Assembly (NCBI GenBank): GCA_013407085.1
Contig: JACCGJ010019016.1
Location: 17,005 to 81,004 of the forward strand
DNA: 64,000 nt
DNA from: Atriophallophorus winterbourni
Taxonomy: Eukaryota > Platyhelminthes > Trematoda > Plagiorchiida > Microphallidae
Direction of reading: 5' to 3'
Part shown: in pieces, positions 31,416-42,150 of the stretch
Position numbering within the stretch: position 1 is the first letter of the stretch
Layout: each line of letters begins with the position of its first letter
Notes under the pieces: model-generated
What the model was told of the DNA's origin: nothing
Database searches by the model: none
The model's input: only the letters and a program-made list of their open reading frames with translations
Program-made: the position numbers and the translations under genes

Positions 31416-32874
31416 CTGAAATAGAATTATTTAATCATTGTTGTAAAAAACCTTTCGCCAATAAATTTTATAATCAAGTTGAGTTCTATAAAAACGATTC
31501 ATTAAGCTGACAAATTCTGTCTATCCAGCCCAACTGCTTTAAATATCCTTACATTATGATGAAGCACAATTCTAGAGCCAAGCAACATGATGCAGGAAAA
31601 GCAGATAAGCAACGCGTAAAAAAGCGGAATATGCAGAAACATGCGCAAAAAGCAGCATGTTTTTTGCAGTTTCACAGCATGAGATTTTTTGTTTTTATCA
31701 AAAATAATATAATAACAATAAAAAATTATGACAATAAAATACACTGGTCCTACTGACTTCGGTTTACAGATATATATCGTAAGGTTTCCAGCCAACTATT
31801 AGGTGGATCTTTTGTACCCAGGCCAGGCAAAAAACGCCTTACTGGGCTTAGCGCATCGGTAAGTTTTTTTATCCCAACGCATGGCACATTTAAATGTCAA
31901 AGCGACTGGATTTTTATCATTTTCGCCGGTACTGCCGTCGAATCTATTCGGTGCGCGTTTGTCTCTTACGGAACTCCTTACCGTCAGATGTACGATCTAG
32001 TGAAAGAATTTTCAGGAACAAACCGGATATGATTAGTAATTCCACCCTACAACCCGTTTATATAACTTAATTAAGCAACTGAACACGATATTTATCTTAA
32101 CGAATATTTTTCCATCATACCGAGACAACACAAGACATTTTTTCTGACTACAAAAACTGTGAAGATTCCTAGCGCTTCATTTTTTGATTTTGTCCTTATA
32201 CGAATATCCTATAGTGTTGTGGGACCATGAGATTTTTAAACCATAAATTCTTGAATCGACTACAGTTCAAAAGTTGGCCAAAATTCTTTTTGATCAGATC
32301 TCCCGCAATTTTACGTAACTACCGTTTTCGGGCCGTTGACATTCACCGTGTGGTTGTTTGAGCAGTGAATCTATAAAGTTGATAGATTGGTTGCTATCAG
32401 AAACTGTTCAGTGGGGCGAGACCAACTGCTCCTTGTGAGTGATTGAAGTAGTTTAAGTCTTTGACTGTTTAGCTAACTCCAAGGAGCTCAAAACTTACAG
32501 AGGTATTTAATTGTAAACGTTTATGAACGTCTTGTCGAGACTATCTTTAAACGAATCTCTGGCGGAATTTTACGATTGCAATTACCCCTAAACATCTCTG
32601 GTCGACAATGTCATACGTAACAGAAGGGATCCTCTACCGTTAATTAAAGCGAGTCAAGTGTAAACTACGGAAAACAAAAACTTACCCCTGCAATGATTTT
32701 TTAATTCATCTCGCCATCCGCATTCATTTAACAGCTTACGAAGCAAATCTTTGAGTTTTTCACGCTCACCCGTTTGATTCAGTTTATCGTTGATATAATT
32801 TCTCAATTTGATCTTTTCCTCTCTGAAGATGATAAATCACTAAATAGACATTCAACTTACTCCAAATCAGCCAT
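31261..32874 (-). CDS. ENY2: ENY2, transcription and mRNA export factor
   Basis: ENY2 (e(y)2/Sus1) is a small all-helical nuclear protein. It is shared by the SAGA deubiquitinating module and the TREX-2 mRNA export complex. Three minus-strand coding exons are seen. Exon 1 (32874-32861) is MADLE. Exon 2 (32822-32687) encodes [24 protein letters not shown] and NECGWRDEL. Exon 3 (31415-31261) encodes [15 protein letters not shown] and [13 protein letters not shown] before a TGA. Length and order match the roughly 100-residue family. Donors GTAAGT and acceptors TTCAG are good. One problem is that near the end of exon 2 the sequence has a run of five A where six would give the conserved LK.HC.EVI. 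As written, either the frame breaks or the splice must shift by two bases. This may be a sequencing error. GSS converges on it. Confidence 0.88.
31416..32686 (-). other. ENY2 intron 2, no gene seen
   Basis: AT-rich intron of about 1.27 kb. Open frames such as 31795-31502 are low-complexity and hydrophobic without family features. Confidence 0.7.
32687..32822 (-). CDS. ENY2: ENY2 exon 2
   Basis: It lies between acceptor CATCTTCAG and donor GTAAGT (32686-32681). It carries the family core [11 protein letters not shown] and ECGWRDEL. The A run at the 3' end of the exon (plus-strand T run near 32698-32702) is one base short of what the conserved frame needs. Confidence 0.85.
32861..32874 (-). 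CDS. ENY2: ENY2 exon 1 (coding part)
   Basis: ATG at 32874-32872 begins MADLE, and donor GTAAGT is at 32860-32855. The split Glu codon is completed by exon 2. The 38-base intron after it is very short, like the 30-base intron in GSS. Confidence 0.8.
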
Positions 32875-33989
32875 TGTCAAAATATTTCTTCAAATGGGGA
32901 TCAAATTAAACTACGTGGTAAAGAGACTGTAAACACGAACACGTTTAGCAGCTGAAGCGAGTCGTGAATATTAACACCATTTTTTAATGGAATAGGACGG
33001 GTGAGGTTAAACACGTGTTAACGATGGATAGGTTTACTATCATTGTGGAATAATCTACTTGTGCTAGGCGCATCGACAATTTCACAAGGAGATAGTTGGT
33101 TTTTAGTCTATGATAATCACGATCAGCTACTGGCAAGCTTATACGCCTTTCCAAAGCAACGGTTAAAAACTAGTGCAACAAAGCCAGTTTAGTTAGGAGA
33201 TGAAAGTCATCAGTACGACAGAGTATTCCATCTTCGAAAAAGTACGGTGCCATGCCTATATTGTCCAATGGATTATTCAATAATGAGGACTTTTGGACTG
33301 AACCGTGATAAAAATCTGGTGCATCACGCCGAAGTGGGTCGGTAGTGCTCATATACTTGGCTGTGCATGAGATCAAAAAAATCGAACAAACACCGAGTAA
33401 TGTCGGAAATGCTCGTGTCATTAATTCCAACCGTCTATAAGTCAGTGATGTTTGTAATCTGTTCATCGAACCCCTACCACTTCAAATAAGATCTGTAGCT
33501 AAACAGCTCATTGTTCGTTGTTCCGTATGGTAAATTTACCACTGGCCTTGTACAGCGCACCGATGTTCACAATGTTATGCGATATCTACGTTTTGGCAAG
33601 ACAATTTGTGCGGTTGCTCCAATCAGTGTCCAATTACATCAGAACACGCGAGTGTATCGCAGATCGTTATTCAATCGCGTATCAAACTTCGAACATCAGA
33701 TAAGGTAGAAGCAAAGTATCTACCTGTTAAAACTTGTGGGAAAAGTTTCTAATGATTCAAAACCTTGTGATCTTAGAGCGGCAAGACTCACTTATGTGGC
33801 GATCGTATTGACTGGATTCTGTTTTAAAACTCTCATCGTTAGTTGGTCTTTGTATTCAGTGACATATGGCTAATGGCTTCCTCTAATTGCTGTCAAGAAA
33901 CGCCTTTTCGAACATTAATTTATGTGCGGCGCTTATCATAAACCGTAGGTGCTGATTTCATTGTTCCGTTGGTTGTCATGCTAATGGGC
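32875..33989. other. ENY2 upstream region
   Basis: Apart from the doubtful frame at 33466-33170 nothing is supported. Frames at 33511-33708 on the plus strand overlap each other and have no features. It should contain the ENY2 promoter, but no TATA box stands out. Confidence 0.5.
33170..33466 (-). CDS. Hypothetical small membrane or secreted protein
   Basis: A 98-codon frame just upstream of ENY2 on the same strand. From an internal ATG near 33421 it would start MTRAFPTLLGVCSIFLISC, a hydrophobic helix that could be a signal peptide or anchor. A polar tail with DPLRRDAPDFYHGS follows. I do not recognise the family. It could equally be a chance frame or one exon of a longer gene. No supporting promoter or splice evidence was seen. 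Confidence 0.25.
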   Translation of the reverse strand: MNRLQTSLTYRRLELMTRAFPTLLGVCSIFLISCTAKYMSTTDPLRRDAPDFYHGSVQKSSLLNNPLDNIGMAPYFFEDGILCRTDDFHLLTKLALLH

Positions 33990-34264
33990 TTTAACTGAAG
34001 GTCAGCGTTGCAAACGCTTCAGGAATAGGCTCTTGCAGTGACATTCGTGTAAAAAGAGCTGTCCTTCGGTGAAGCAGTACTAACACCGAAAGATTCCAAA
34101 CAAAATCGCTTCGCGCAGTGGTCGTCAAAATTGTGTAGAAATATAGAAGAGAATACAAATAATTCGGCTGTGGAAAATATTTAAATGATGTCCACGAGTT
34201 CGAATGTGCAAAACAAACGCCGTATAAAAGACCATAAATTACATCGCAAGTCATGTTGAAAGAA

Positions 34265-34310
34265 GTTTGGCTGATGACGTCATCTAGACTGATGACGAAA
34301 CGTCCTGAAC
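34265..34310 (+). ncRNA. Hammerhead-ribozyme-like motif
   Basis: CTGATGA (34271-34277) is followed by a 6-bp stem, GTCATC (34279-34284) with GATGAC (34291-34296) around loop TAGACT, then GAAA (34297-34300) and CGTC. The flanks GTTTGG (34265-34270) and CTGAAC (34305-34310) can pair over six positions with two G-U pairs, as helix I. These are the elements of a type-I hammerhead with almost no helix III, as known from schistosome Sm-alpha repeats and Penelope-like elements. One extra C between CTGATGA and helix II, and the missing helix III loop, weaken the case. It may be degenerate or act only as a dimer. Confidence 0.45.
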
Positions 34311-35165
34311 AATGCGAGCTCGACGAACAACATCTTCTCTTGCACCCCATCCAGGCAAGCACCCTCGCCCAACATTGGTTATACCAAAAATAAGCGCTTT
34401 CAGGCCATTCTTCCAAGTTAGCGGCTGACCGCCAGCAACTTTCTCCAGTCTGTACCAATAAAGCATGAAGTGCTTGTCGTGGTAACCGTTCATGTGCAGG
34501 ACGTGTCCCGACCGGCGGAGACGACGTCCTTTATTGGCTGTATGAATGCAAGTGCCGTTGCTTCCTAAGACGCGTCGCCTGACTTCGGAGTGGTGTTGCC
34601 ACCGAACGTGAGCAATCTTGCACAGACAACGTTGGTTGAAAACCGCCATGCTCCTCACATCTGCGCGAAGTGACTAACATTCGCACTCACAAAACAGTAG
34701 TGACCTTACCAAAGTGAAATAGATCCTTTATTTACGCTCAACGTCTCTTCCTGAGGCACTTCAGTTTGGTGAATGCCAGTTTGGCCCTAGCAATTCTGGG
34801 CGTGATTTCCTTTTCTATCCCAGGCCCAGCAACGACCAAACTTCCTAGTCAAGAACAAGATCATTTATAGCAACATTTGGCAGTTCTCCTGACCAGCCTT
34901 GAAGGAGCACTTTATACTCCCTAGTGAAAAATAGCCTATACTTAGATGCCTCAATTGCCATCGTATTCAAGGCCTGTTGGGTAAATGTTGAGTCTTCACC
35001 CAGTAAGGTAATATCATCAGCATAATCCAGCTCCTCCTGCAAAGCGCGTGAAGAAGTTATTAAGAGTACTCCATGTGGGAGTCTTCGATGGCGAATTTGA
35101 ACAAAAACGGTGCGTTTGGACAGCCTTGTCTTACACCTTTCCTGTCGAGTGAGCGTATAAATCAT
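34311..35165 (-). mobile_element. RTE-like RT fragment, minus strand, decayed
   Basis: The frame 35165-34845 carries RT motifs around ELDYADDITLLGEDS (YADD) and a KVLLQGW segment. The frame 34658-34330 has a C-terminal region with MRSMAVFNQRCL, VRRRVLG and RRSGHVLHM, ending PGWGARE, like the array RT fragment. Frame shifts lie between them and the N-terminus is gone. RTE homology stops near 34325, where the hammerhead-like sequence begins. Confidence 0.8.
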
Positions 35166-35462
35166 TCAGGGCGGCGATGTATTAGTTTCATGGCAAAGTT
35201 TATTGACTTTATTAAATGACGTTTATTTAAGCAAAAATATTGTGACATATCAGAAGGAGAAACAATCATTATCATGACGAATAATTTCCGTCGTGTTCAA
35301 GTACTTGCCTTCATCGGTTCATTGTGGTATGGATACATTTTGCGTAAAACTGTGGCGTTACGGAGTTAAAAAAATTTTCAAAGCTGTTTCCACTGAGGCA
35401 TCCTTAGCTAATTGTTTTCATGAAGAAACTTGTGCATGGAGATAAACAAATAATAGTCGGAT

Positions 35463-35660
35463 GTATGTATGTATGATGTATGAAATCACAGGCAGTCATA
35501 GATTGCCCTTGGGCTAATATACTGCAATGTCGACCAGGCCTAGACAGATTTAAGACATTCAACTTAAAACGGTAGTGAGAATCCAGCGTGTTTCACATGC
35601 AGCTTAATACCAGTGGCAAATCAATCTAGCATGGTGTTAGCTGCGAAGTACAGAAGTATT
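35463..35660 (-). mobile_element. SINE-like dispersed repeat, minus strand
   Basis: Diverged copy with its GTATGTATG tail on the left (35463). It has CCAGGCCTAGACAGAT in the middle, and CAGCGTGTTTCACATGCAGC and the GTGTTAGCTGCG block toward the head. Confidence 0.75.
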
Positions 35661-35792
35661 TACCGAATGCCATCAACACGCAGTCGGATGGGCCAATGTC
35701 GGGAATATATGGTGGGTGTGGAATAATAGTTGTGGGCTAACCACTCGTGTAGCTCAACACCGGGTTTCTGCGAATTCTATTTAACTAACTAA

Positions 35793-35796
<4 letters not shown>

Positions 35797-35856
<60 letters not shown>

Positions 35857-36530
35857 CATTTAAAAATGAAAAAGTGCCACCCGGCAATGCACGAGAAAAA
35901 GAAAGAAAAAAAGGTACTATATGAGGGGGAATTTTTTGTCCATTGTTCCACATGTCGATTTTTTGATTTTTTTTATATTTATTCAGAAATTTGAGGGGGG
36001 AACACAAAATAGAAAGCACTCTCTCCACTGTTGCCGGTTCTCAGCCATCGTCGACAGCGTGTCAAGCCACAGACACTCACTATCTCTTGGACCCCACCCA
36101 GGAAGCCGCGTTCGTCTGACCCGAGCGTTTTAAGGCCTTCTTCCAGGTCAGCGGTTGTCCACCTGAACACCACCGCCAGCCTGAGCCAACCGACAACGCA
36201 GCGCGCAGAAGGGTAGGCTCTCAGGCTTCATTCTCAAGACATGCCCTAGCCAGCGGAGACGGGAACGGTCGATTAGGTCTCGTTGCATCAGGCTGTCCAC
36301 ACCTAGAACACGGTGCCTCACTTCAACGTTGCTAGTGCGGTGTTGCCACCACACTCGTGCAAGCCTCCGTAAACATCGATGTTCAAACACCTCCAAGCGC
36401 CGGAGCTCCTCTGCGCGTACTGCCCAGCTCTCGCACCCGTAAAGCAAGACAGACCTGACTGAGGCCAGGTAAACTCTCCCCGTGAGTCTCAAACTCACGT
36501 CAGACCGCTTCCAGAGCTTTCTGCTGATAG
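35797..36530 (-). mobile_element. RTE 3' fragment with (TA)n tail, outside the array
   Basis: A pure (TA)n tract (35797-35853) is followed by AATCATTTAAAAATGAAAAA and the same minus RT C-terminus as in the tandem units. The frame 36537-36148 shows LLYGCESWAVRAEELRRLEV and ARVWWQHRTSN. It is a 5'-truncated insertion of the same subfamily, ending near 36517. This confirms that (TA)n is the natural 3' tail of the subfamily. Confidence 0.87.
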
Positions 36531-37140
36531 AATACATGATGCGTCACGTGGGCTTATTATTGCGCCTAACAAGTGTGAAACACTTATCCAGGACTGGAGC
36601 GACTCTCTTTCAAACCCAAATGTGTGTGATGTCAATCTTGAATAGATCGACAGCTTTGCTTACATTAGCAGTTGTATCTCTGCCAGCGGTTGTGTCAAGG
36701 ACGAGATCACACAACGTGTTCGTAAAGCGGGTGTAGCGTTTGCTAACCTTCGCCACTTGTGGCGTCGACGCGATGTTTCACTCCATATTAAAGGCCGAGT
36801 GTGATGCCTGCTACACTACATAATGGATGCGAAACCTGGTCTATCTGAGCGGAAGATGTCTGTCGGCTTTCTGTTTTTGACACCTGTTGCCTGCGTAGGA
36901 CCAAGTGGCCACGGACTTAGAGAAATGCTGATGCTTGCTTGTTTGGGATTTGTAGGGAATGCCTCCTTACTGTTTACCATACCGCGCCTTATTCGCAGAG
37001 CATGACAGAAGCTGGGAGAAACGACCGGGTGGCCAGTCCATGACGTGGCGCGTTGAGGTTGAGAAAATCACGGTAGCGCTAAGCTCAGTTGGGTGTATTA
37101 TTTTGCCTGGGTGGGGTTCAAACGCTCCTTAAGGCTGCAA
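36530..37140 (+). mobile_element. RTE-like RT C-terminal fragment, plus strand, decayed
   Basis: Plus-strand translation in shifting frames gives a NKCETLIQDWSDSL-like segment, then AYISSCISASG, GVAFANLRHLWRRRDVSL and IKGRV. This matches the RTE thumb region seen at 24100-24360. It decays further to about 37080 (GGQSMTW-like). Stops and shifts are common. Confidence 0.7.
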
Positions 37141-37432
37141 ACCGAAGTCAGTGGCGGCAGTTTATATTATTATGTCATAATTTTTTAATCCGGTATTATT
37201 TGATAAAGAAAACACAAAAACAAAAGAAAAAATCGCAAGCTGCTTATGCGCATTTGCTTTTGCATATTCCGCGTGCCTAATACTTCATATTGCTTGGCAT
37301 TTTGTCTGGCTCCAGACTTGTGCTTCATGATGATGAGAAAGGTGATTAAACGTAAACTGTTTGCCCGTTTGAGAACTGAAAGAGAAAGTTGGTGGAGTCT
37401 TAAGGCTACCTGAGTTACCTGGGCAAACTGAC

Positions 37433-37594
37433 TAGGCATGGGCAACCTGACAGTATCTTAGCCCACGTGCAGTCTCTGACTGTGCGGCACTTTGCCTGAA
37501 TTAGGCTAGTGCTTTCATACATACATACATACATACATACATACATACATACATACATACATACATACATACATACATACATACATACATACAA
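37433..37594 (+). mobile_element. SINE-like 3' half with long (CATA)n tail
   Basis: CAACCTGACAGTATCTTAGC to GCTAGTGCTTTCATACATAC is the 3' half of the repeat. It is followed directly by a pure CATA tract to 37594. It shows the tail type of the family. Confidence 0.88.
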
Positions 37595-37624
37595 GAAGGA
37601 ATCTACGACGGCAATAAGCGATTT

Positions 37625-38137
37625 CGAACTCATTAGAGCTACTTGCACCAGCGCAGAGAGCGATGGGTAGAACATTTTGAGGCACATTTTAACTGGACTT
37701 CTACATTCACGGATTTTGAGGATACCGACCAGTGTACCCCGTGAGGCATCCACTCAACCAGAGATTTGCAATGTACTCCGGAGCCGTAAGTGCCATAGGG
37801 CATCAGGTCCTGTTGCCTTGGACAGATGACGGTTTCGCTCCAGTTTGCGAACTTCAAGAGCTGTTCGCCAACATATAGGCTGAAGAACGCGTTCCTATCC
37901 TATGGAGAAAATCAGTAATTGCTCCGATTTTCAAAAATGGACAGTGCGATTCCTATTAAAATCATCGGGTTAAGTTTCATTTCAGTAGCTCCTAAAATAT
38001 TGGCATCCATTTTGCTTCACCGGTTTAGCGGCAAACAAGAAGAGCAAATTCGTGAGGAGCAAACTGGATTTCGTGCCGGTCGACAGTGCATAGATCAAAC
38101 ATTCACACTCCGTCCATTTCTGGAGCAACGCCACGCG
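37625..38137 (+). mobile_element. RTE-like RT fragment, plus strand
   Basis: Shifting frames give RWVEHFEAHFNWTS, IAPIFKNGQ, VAPKILASILLHRFSG, EEQTGFRAGRQCIDQTFTL and FLEQRHAF. This is the RT N-terminal region (fingers) of the RTE family. It stops at an ATT microsatellite. Confidence 0.82.

Positions 38138-38171
<34 letters not shown>
38138..38171. repeat. (ATT)n microsatellite
   Basis: About eleven ATT units at the end of the RTE fragment, right before the LTR-element sequence. Confidence 0.95.
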
Positions 38172-38172
<1 letters not shown>

Positions 38173-38216
38173 ACAAGTCTTTACAGACGACGTGCCAACA
38201 AGTATACCACGAAGAG

Positions 38217-38426
38217 GGTACATGATGTGTCGTATATCGCTGTCTGTTTGTCTTGTACTGTCTTTTTATACTATAAACTCGTGACCATATATAAACGCAT
38301 CCCTCTCCCTTTTCAGCCGTATATTGTATCAACAAGTTGTTTAAAGTCCAAATCTTGGATTTTCTTACACTCTACTTGTTGGGTTCTCTATAATCAATCC
38401 ACCACAATTTAAACAACTTGTTATCA
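38217..38426 (+). promoter_or_regulatory. Putative LTR/leader of gypsy element with TATA box
   Basis: The sequence upstream of the gag frame starts around TGTCGTATATCGC and holds TATATAAA (38289-38296). This is a plausible U3 core promoter. The LTR end near TCCACCACAATT is a guess, because no second LTR is present to define its limits. Confidence 0.4.
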
Positions 38427-39200
38427 ATGGATCGCTTTCTCAAACCAGACCGATTCGACATTGATCCTCATTCACCGGATGCTGGAGACCACTGGCAACA
38501 CTGGTATAAAACATTTACGAACATTCTCTCATCAATCGATTCCCTGAATCCGAACAAGCTCGACATTCTAGTAAATTACGTCTCTCCATCTGTTTTCAAA
38601 CACATCAATGAAAGCCGAACGTTCGATGAGGCGTTGAGCATACTGGAAAATCTATACGTTCAACCGAAAAATGAAATCTTTCCTCGCCATGTATTATCAA
38701 CATCCAGACAAGAAAGCGGTCAAAGTTTAGAGCATTTTCTGCAAACTCTGAAGTCCCTAGTTAAAGAGTGTAATCTGAAATCAGTGAGTGCTGAGCAATA
38801 CCGAGACGAACTAATTCGAGATGCTTTTATCCGCGGCTTGCAATCCAACCATATTCGGCAACGCTTGCTTGAGCAAAAATCACTAGATCTGAAAACGGCA
38901 TTTTAGCTTTCTCGGAAGTTGGAGATGGCCCATCAACAGTCAGTGGTCTATGATAATGCACCTTCATCAACTTGTCATGCCTCAACGCAACCAGTACCTG
39001 ATCATGTGGAGAAACCCAACACGTCTCGTGAGACCGCATTTGCTGTAAGTAGTCAGATTTGCTTTTTCTGCGGTTATACACGACATCAACGCACTAAATG
39101 TCCAGCAAGAGATGCTCTATGCAAATTATGTGGGAAGAAAGGTCACTTCCATCGTGTGTCGATCTTCCCGACAGAAACCGGCTACGGCTGTGGTCGATAG
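38427..39200 (+). pseudogene. Ty3/gypsy Gag (CsRn1-like), one stop codon
   Basis: The frame from ATG 38427 encodes an MDRFLKPDRFD start and a capsid-like helical region with KHINESRTFDEALSILENLY and SGQSLEHFLQTLKSL, typical of Ty3/gypsy Gag. An in-frame TAG at 38904-38906 interrupts it, and the same frame continues to 39200. Near the end are two cysteine clusters, CFFCGYTRHQRTKC and CKLCGKKGHFHRV. They resemble the unusual CHCC zinc-binding Gag motif of CsRn1-type elements, but the final Cys is replaced by Ser. Pol was not found downstream. Confidence 0.8.
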
Positions 39201-39344
39201 CAACTCAACGTGTTCCCGATGAGTTACCGTCGCATCTGAGGGGTTCTGATACTTGTTTTCCAGATCCTTAAAGGAACAAACATCCGTGCCATGAACTGCT
39301 GTTGATGGCACCCAGTTCCGGAACCCGGGGACATGTCTTCAAGC

Positions 39345-39420
39345 CAACTCACCAGTCTCTGACTGTGCGGCACTTTGCCTGGATCAGGCTTGTGCTTTCA
39401 TACATACATACATACATACT
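39345..39420 (+). mobile_element. SINE-like 3' end with CATA tail
   Basis: GTCTCTGACTGTGCGGCACT to the CATACATACATAC tail is the last quarter of the repeat. It is strongly 5'-truncated and sits just after the gag remnant. Confidence 0.85.
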
Positions 39421-40980
39421 AGTCGGTTGAACTACCGTAAATTTTTTTCTTTTCTATCCGTACCCCTAATGTTTAGAATGATCTACCAGTTTTTGTCGTA
39501 ACCTATCCATCCCTCTCCATTTTTAAATAGCGACTTGACGCTTATTTTCATTTTTCTCAACAAGTTTAATGGATTTTCACTTTTCCTTCTTCTTAGTACT
39601 GCATCAATTTTCCTCTTTATTTCCAGATACATATATACGGAACTATGCTGATTCATCTCCCACTGTATTGACTGTTGTGATACATTTAACCCCACAGTTT
39701 ACGGAACTTTGGCAAACGACGTCGAACCCGCTGAACTCCACCCGACCCCCTGTATTGACTATCCTATGGTTATATTTTAAGTTCATAGCTTTTTGTACCA
39801 TAATATACTATGGACTATTGACCAGCATCTGCCGAATTGTGGTGTCTTGACAAGCGGACCATGCTAGCCGGTTCTATGTTAAGACCTAGCTTTTGACATA
39901 ACTTTTGCATTGTTGCACATCTTCAGATTGACGCGTTATGAAGCCGGGTGAATCTGTCTCATGGTCATTGGAGTAAATCACGGTAAGTGCTTCGGTTCGT
40001 GCTACCGAAACCTTCAATGTCGTTGCCACTGGACTAGAGGAAAAAGCTCACGCAGTCAGAGCATGATTGGTGCTTATGCCGCTTAGCGACCTGTCTGCCT
40101 GCGACAGAAACACTAGATTGCTTTGTATTGACCTTATGATGTACGTGGTTGGGATGGGCCTGTGAGGACGGGATTGTTACTGACTTTTGTGCAAGGCTTA
40201 AAGAAATATGCTGTTCGCTGAACATGTTTTCAAGTTTCTGCAGACAGCCTTAGAGGGTAACGATAGTCTTGGTCAGTTAATCTATCAAATGCAGTAGACT
40301 TCGACAAATTAGGATATTAGTGCACGCGCTGCAAAATTAGAGCAATGTTCAGCCAAAAATTAGAGGTTAGACCTGAGCAGTGTGAGCGATACCATACGGA
40401 ACTGTTACCGCATTCAATTTCTTCGAGAACAATAGTAAAACACTTAGGATTTCCACATGAACTCAATAGATCAATAGTTTATTACGGTACAAAAAGCGGG
40501 GAGCTTGTACAAAACCGCAGGGTGGATTGTGCGGTGGATCGAAAAGAAAAGAATAGTAAAATGTTCGAGTTTTCAAGGCCTTATAGCGATTCATCCGTAG
40601 GTTGGCTTTTACCGGTTGCTTTACATTCACCGGATCTTCGAGTAACTTTAGAGTTAGAACAAAGTTTTTTGATTTAATAACAACCATGATGACAAAAACA
40701 GAATAAAAATGGAAATATGTTACGAGCGAAAATATTCAACTTGCGCGCGTAGATTGCGCATATATATCGTTTTTATTCTCAGAAATCATACACGAATTTA
40801 CCATAATAATTTCGACGAAACTGATGTACTTGCTTTCTGGCTAGTTGCAGGTGAACTCCTAAAACAAGTTTTGGCGCGTGAGCAGTCCAAATTCTAGGAT
40901 TTTCCAAACCGCAATCAGAAAGTAATACGTTATTCCTCTAAAATGATTACAATTGGTTTGGAATCAGTATACATGTGCAT
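39421..40980. other. No gene seen
   Basis: AT-rich sequence. Frames such as 39569-39850 and 40345-40677 show no domain, repeat or splice support. Confidence 0.6.
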
Positions 40981-40984
40981 TGTT

Positions 40985-42150
40985 GATCCAACTGAGATTT
41001 CAAAACTAACAACGTATGCCTCCCGATCATTTTATCACTTAAATTGGAACAGACTTTTCAACATCACACGGCATACATAATTAAAGCAAACATACACCAT
41101 ACACTTGTGTTAAAACGGAACAATTAATCGCATTCTTCTTCTGTGTCTATCTTGATAGAATCTAGATAAAACTTTATTGTTCCCAGACATTAGAGAACTT
41201 TTTGACTACCGTTAGTTTGATTTTTACTATTGAACGCAAAAAGTATTTGAAAATTCAACTTGCTTCGGTCATTTGTACAATATTTTTTCTTCGTCCGTAC
41301 ACATTTTGATACTCTGATTATATATTGCATGCATTGGTTGACCGGGAATTCTTCATTATTATTAGTGTGTACATATTTACATGTATTCCTTATAAAAAAG
41401 CAATACCGAATTATGTAGAATTAATCAATTAAAGTACACATCGGATTAAACACCATAGAGATTTACATGAACTAATTCACTTGAAGCGAAAACACTCTAT
41501 CCGCGTACTCCGAATATCAGTAGCTTACTCGAATGTACGACCTGATTAAGTTTGTAGAACTGGGGGGGTGTTATTTAGAAAATGCGAGAAAGCGTGCACG
41601 CTGCTGGGTTTATTGGGTTGACTGAGACACACTAAAAACTATAGGATTGGCCATGATTCTAGGAGACTTGTCAACATTAAAGGAACCATGTTCAGTTTGA
41701 ACGTTGCACACTGGTTTGATGGAAGCTACCTTCAACCGGTCAAAATCAACCATATTTCGAACAGTATTTCACTTGTTGGCCAAGCATGTGGCAACGTGAC
41801 TAATAGCTATGAAGTGTCCAGTCCTTAGTGCTTGCAGTAATTTGCGATTATGATTGGTTCAAAATAAAAAGCATATGAATTTAAATCACTTGATATGTAA
41901 CCGTTATGGGTGTATGGGCGAAAAGGACTAGCAGGCAAATGACGCATGAAGAATTGTAATCGGTTGAGGTAGAAAGGAAAAATGATACCTGTTGATACTC
42001 TAGAGCATGCGATCAATGCAACTGAACGGGGAAGTACAGTTTCGCAAACTAAGTCTGTCCCGGAATATCCGAGATCGTCTTTGACTATACCGTGTATGTT
42101 CGAATGTTGTACATGTAAGCCGATTGCTTCACTTACTCGTCTATTTTCAT
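40985..42150 (-). mobile_element. Gypsy-like element 3' end: integrase tail and LTR
   Basis: Reverse translation from about 42130 to 41825 gives GIVKDDLGYSGTDLVCETVL, LNRLQFFMRHLPASPFRPYT and SSDLNSYAFYFE. It aligns with the Pol C-terminus read at 61430-60986. The sequence beyond (41830-41580) and an LTR-like block (41580-40985) match 60990-60505. The pair ACATATTTACATGTAT and CCTATCCGCGTA-type blocks mark the LTR. Many substitutions make it an old copy. Confidence 0.7.

Noticed and set aside
33511..33708. Two overlapping plus-strand frames
   Set aside because: Both are short, in different frames over the same bases, with no motif or splice support.
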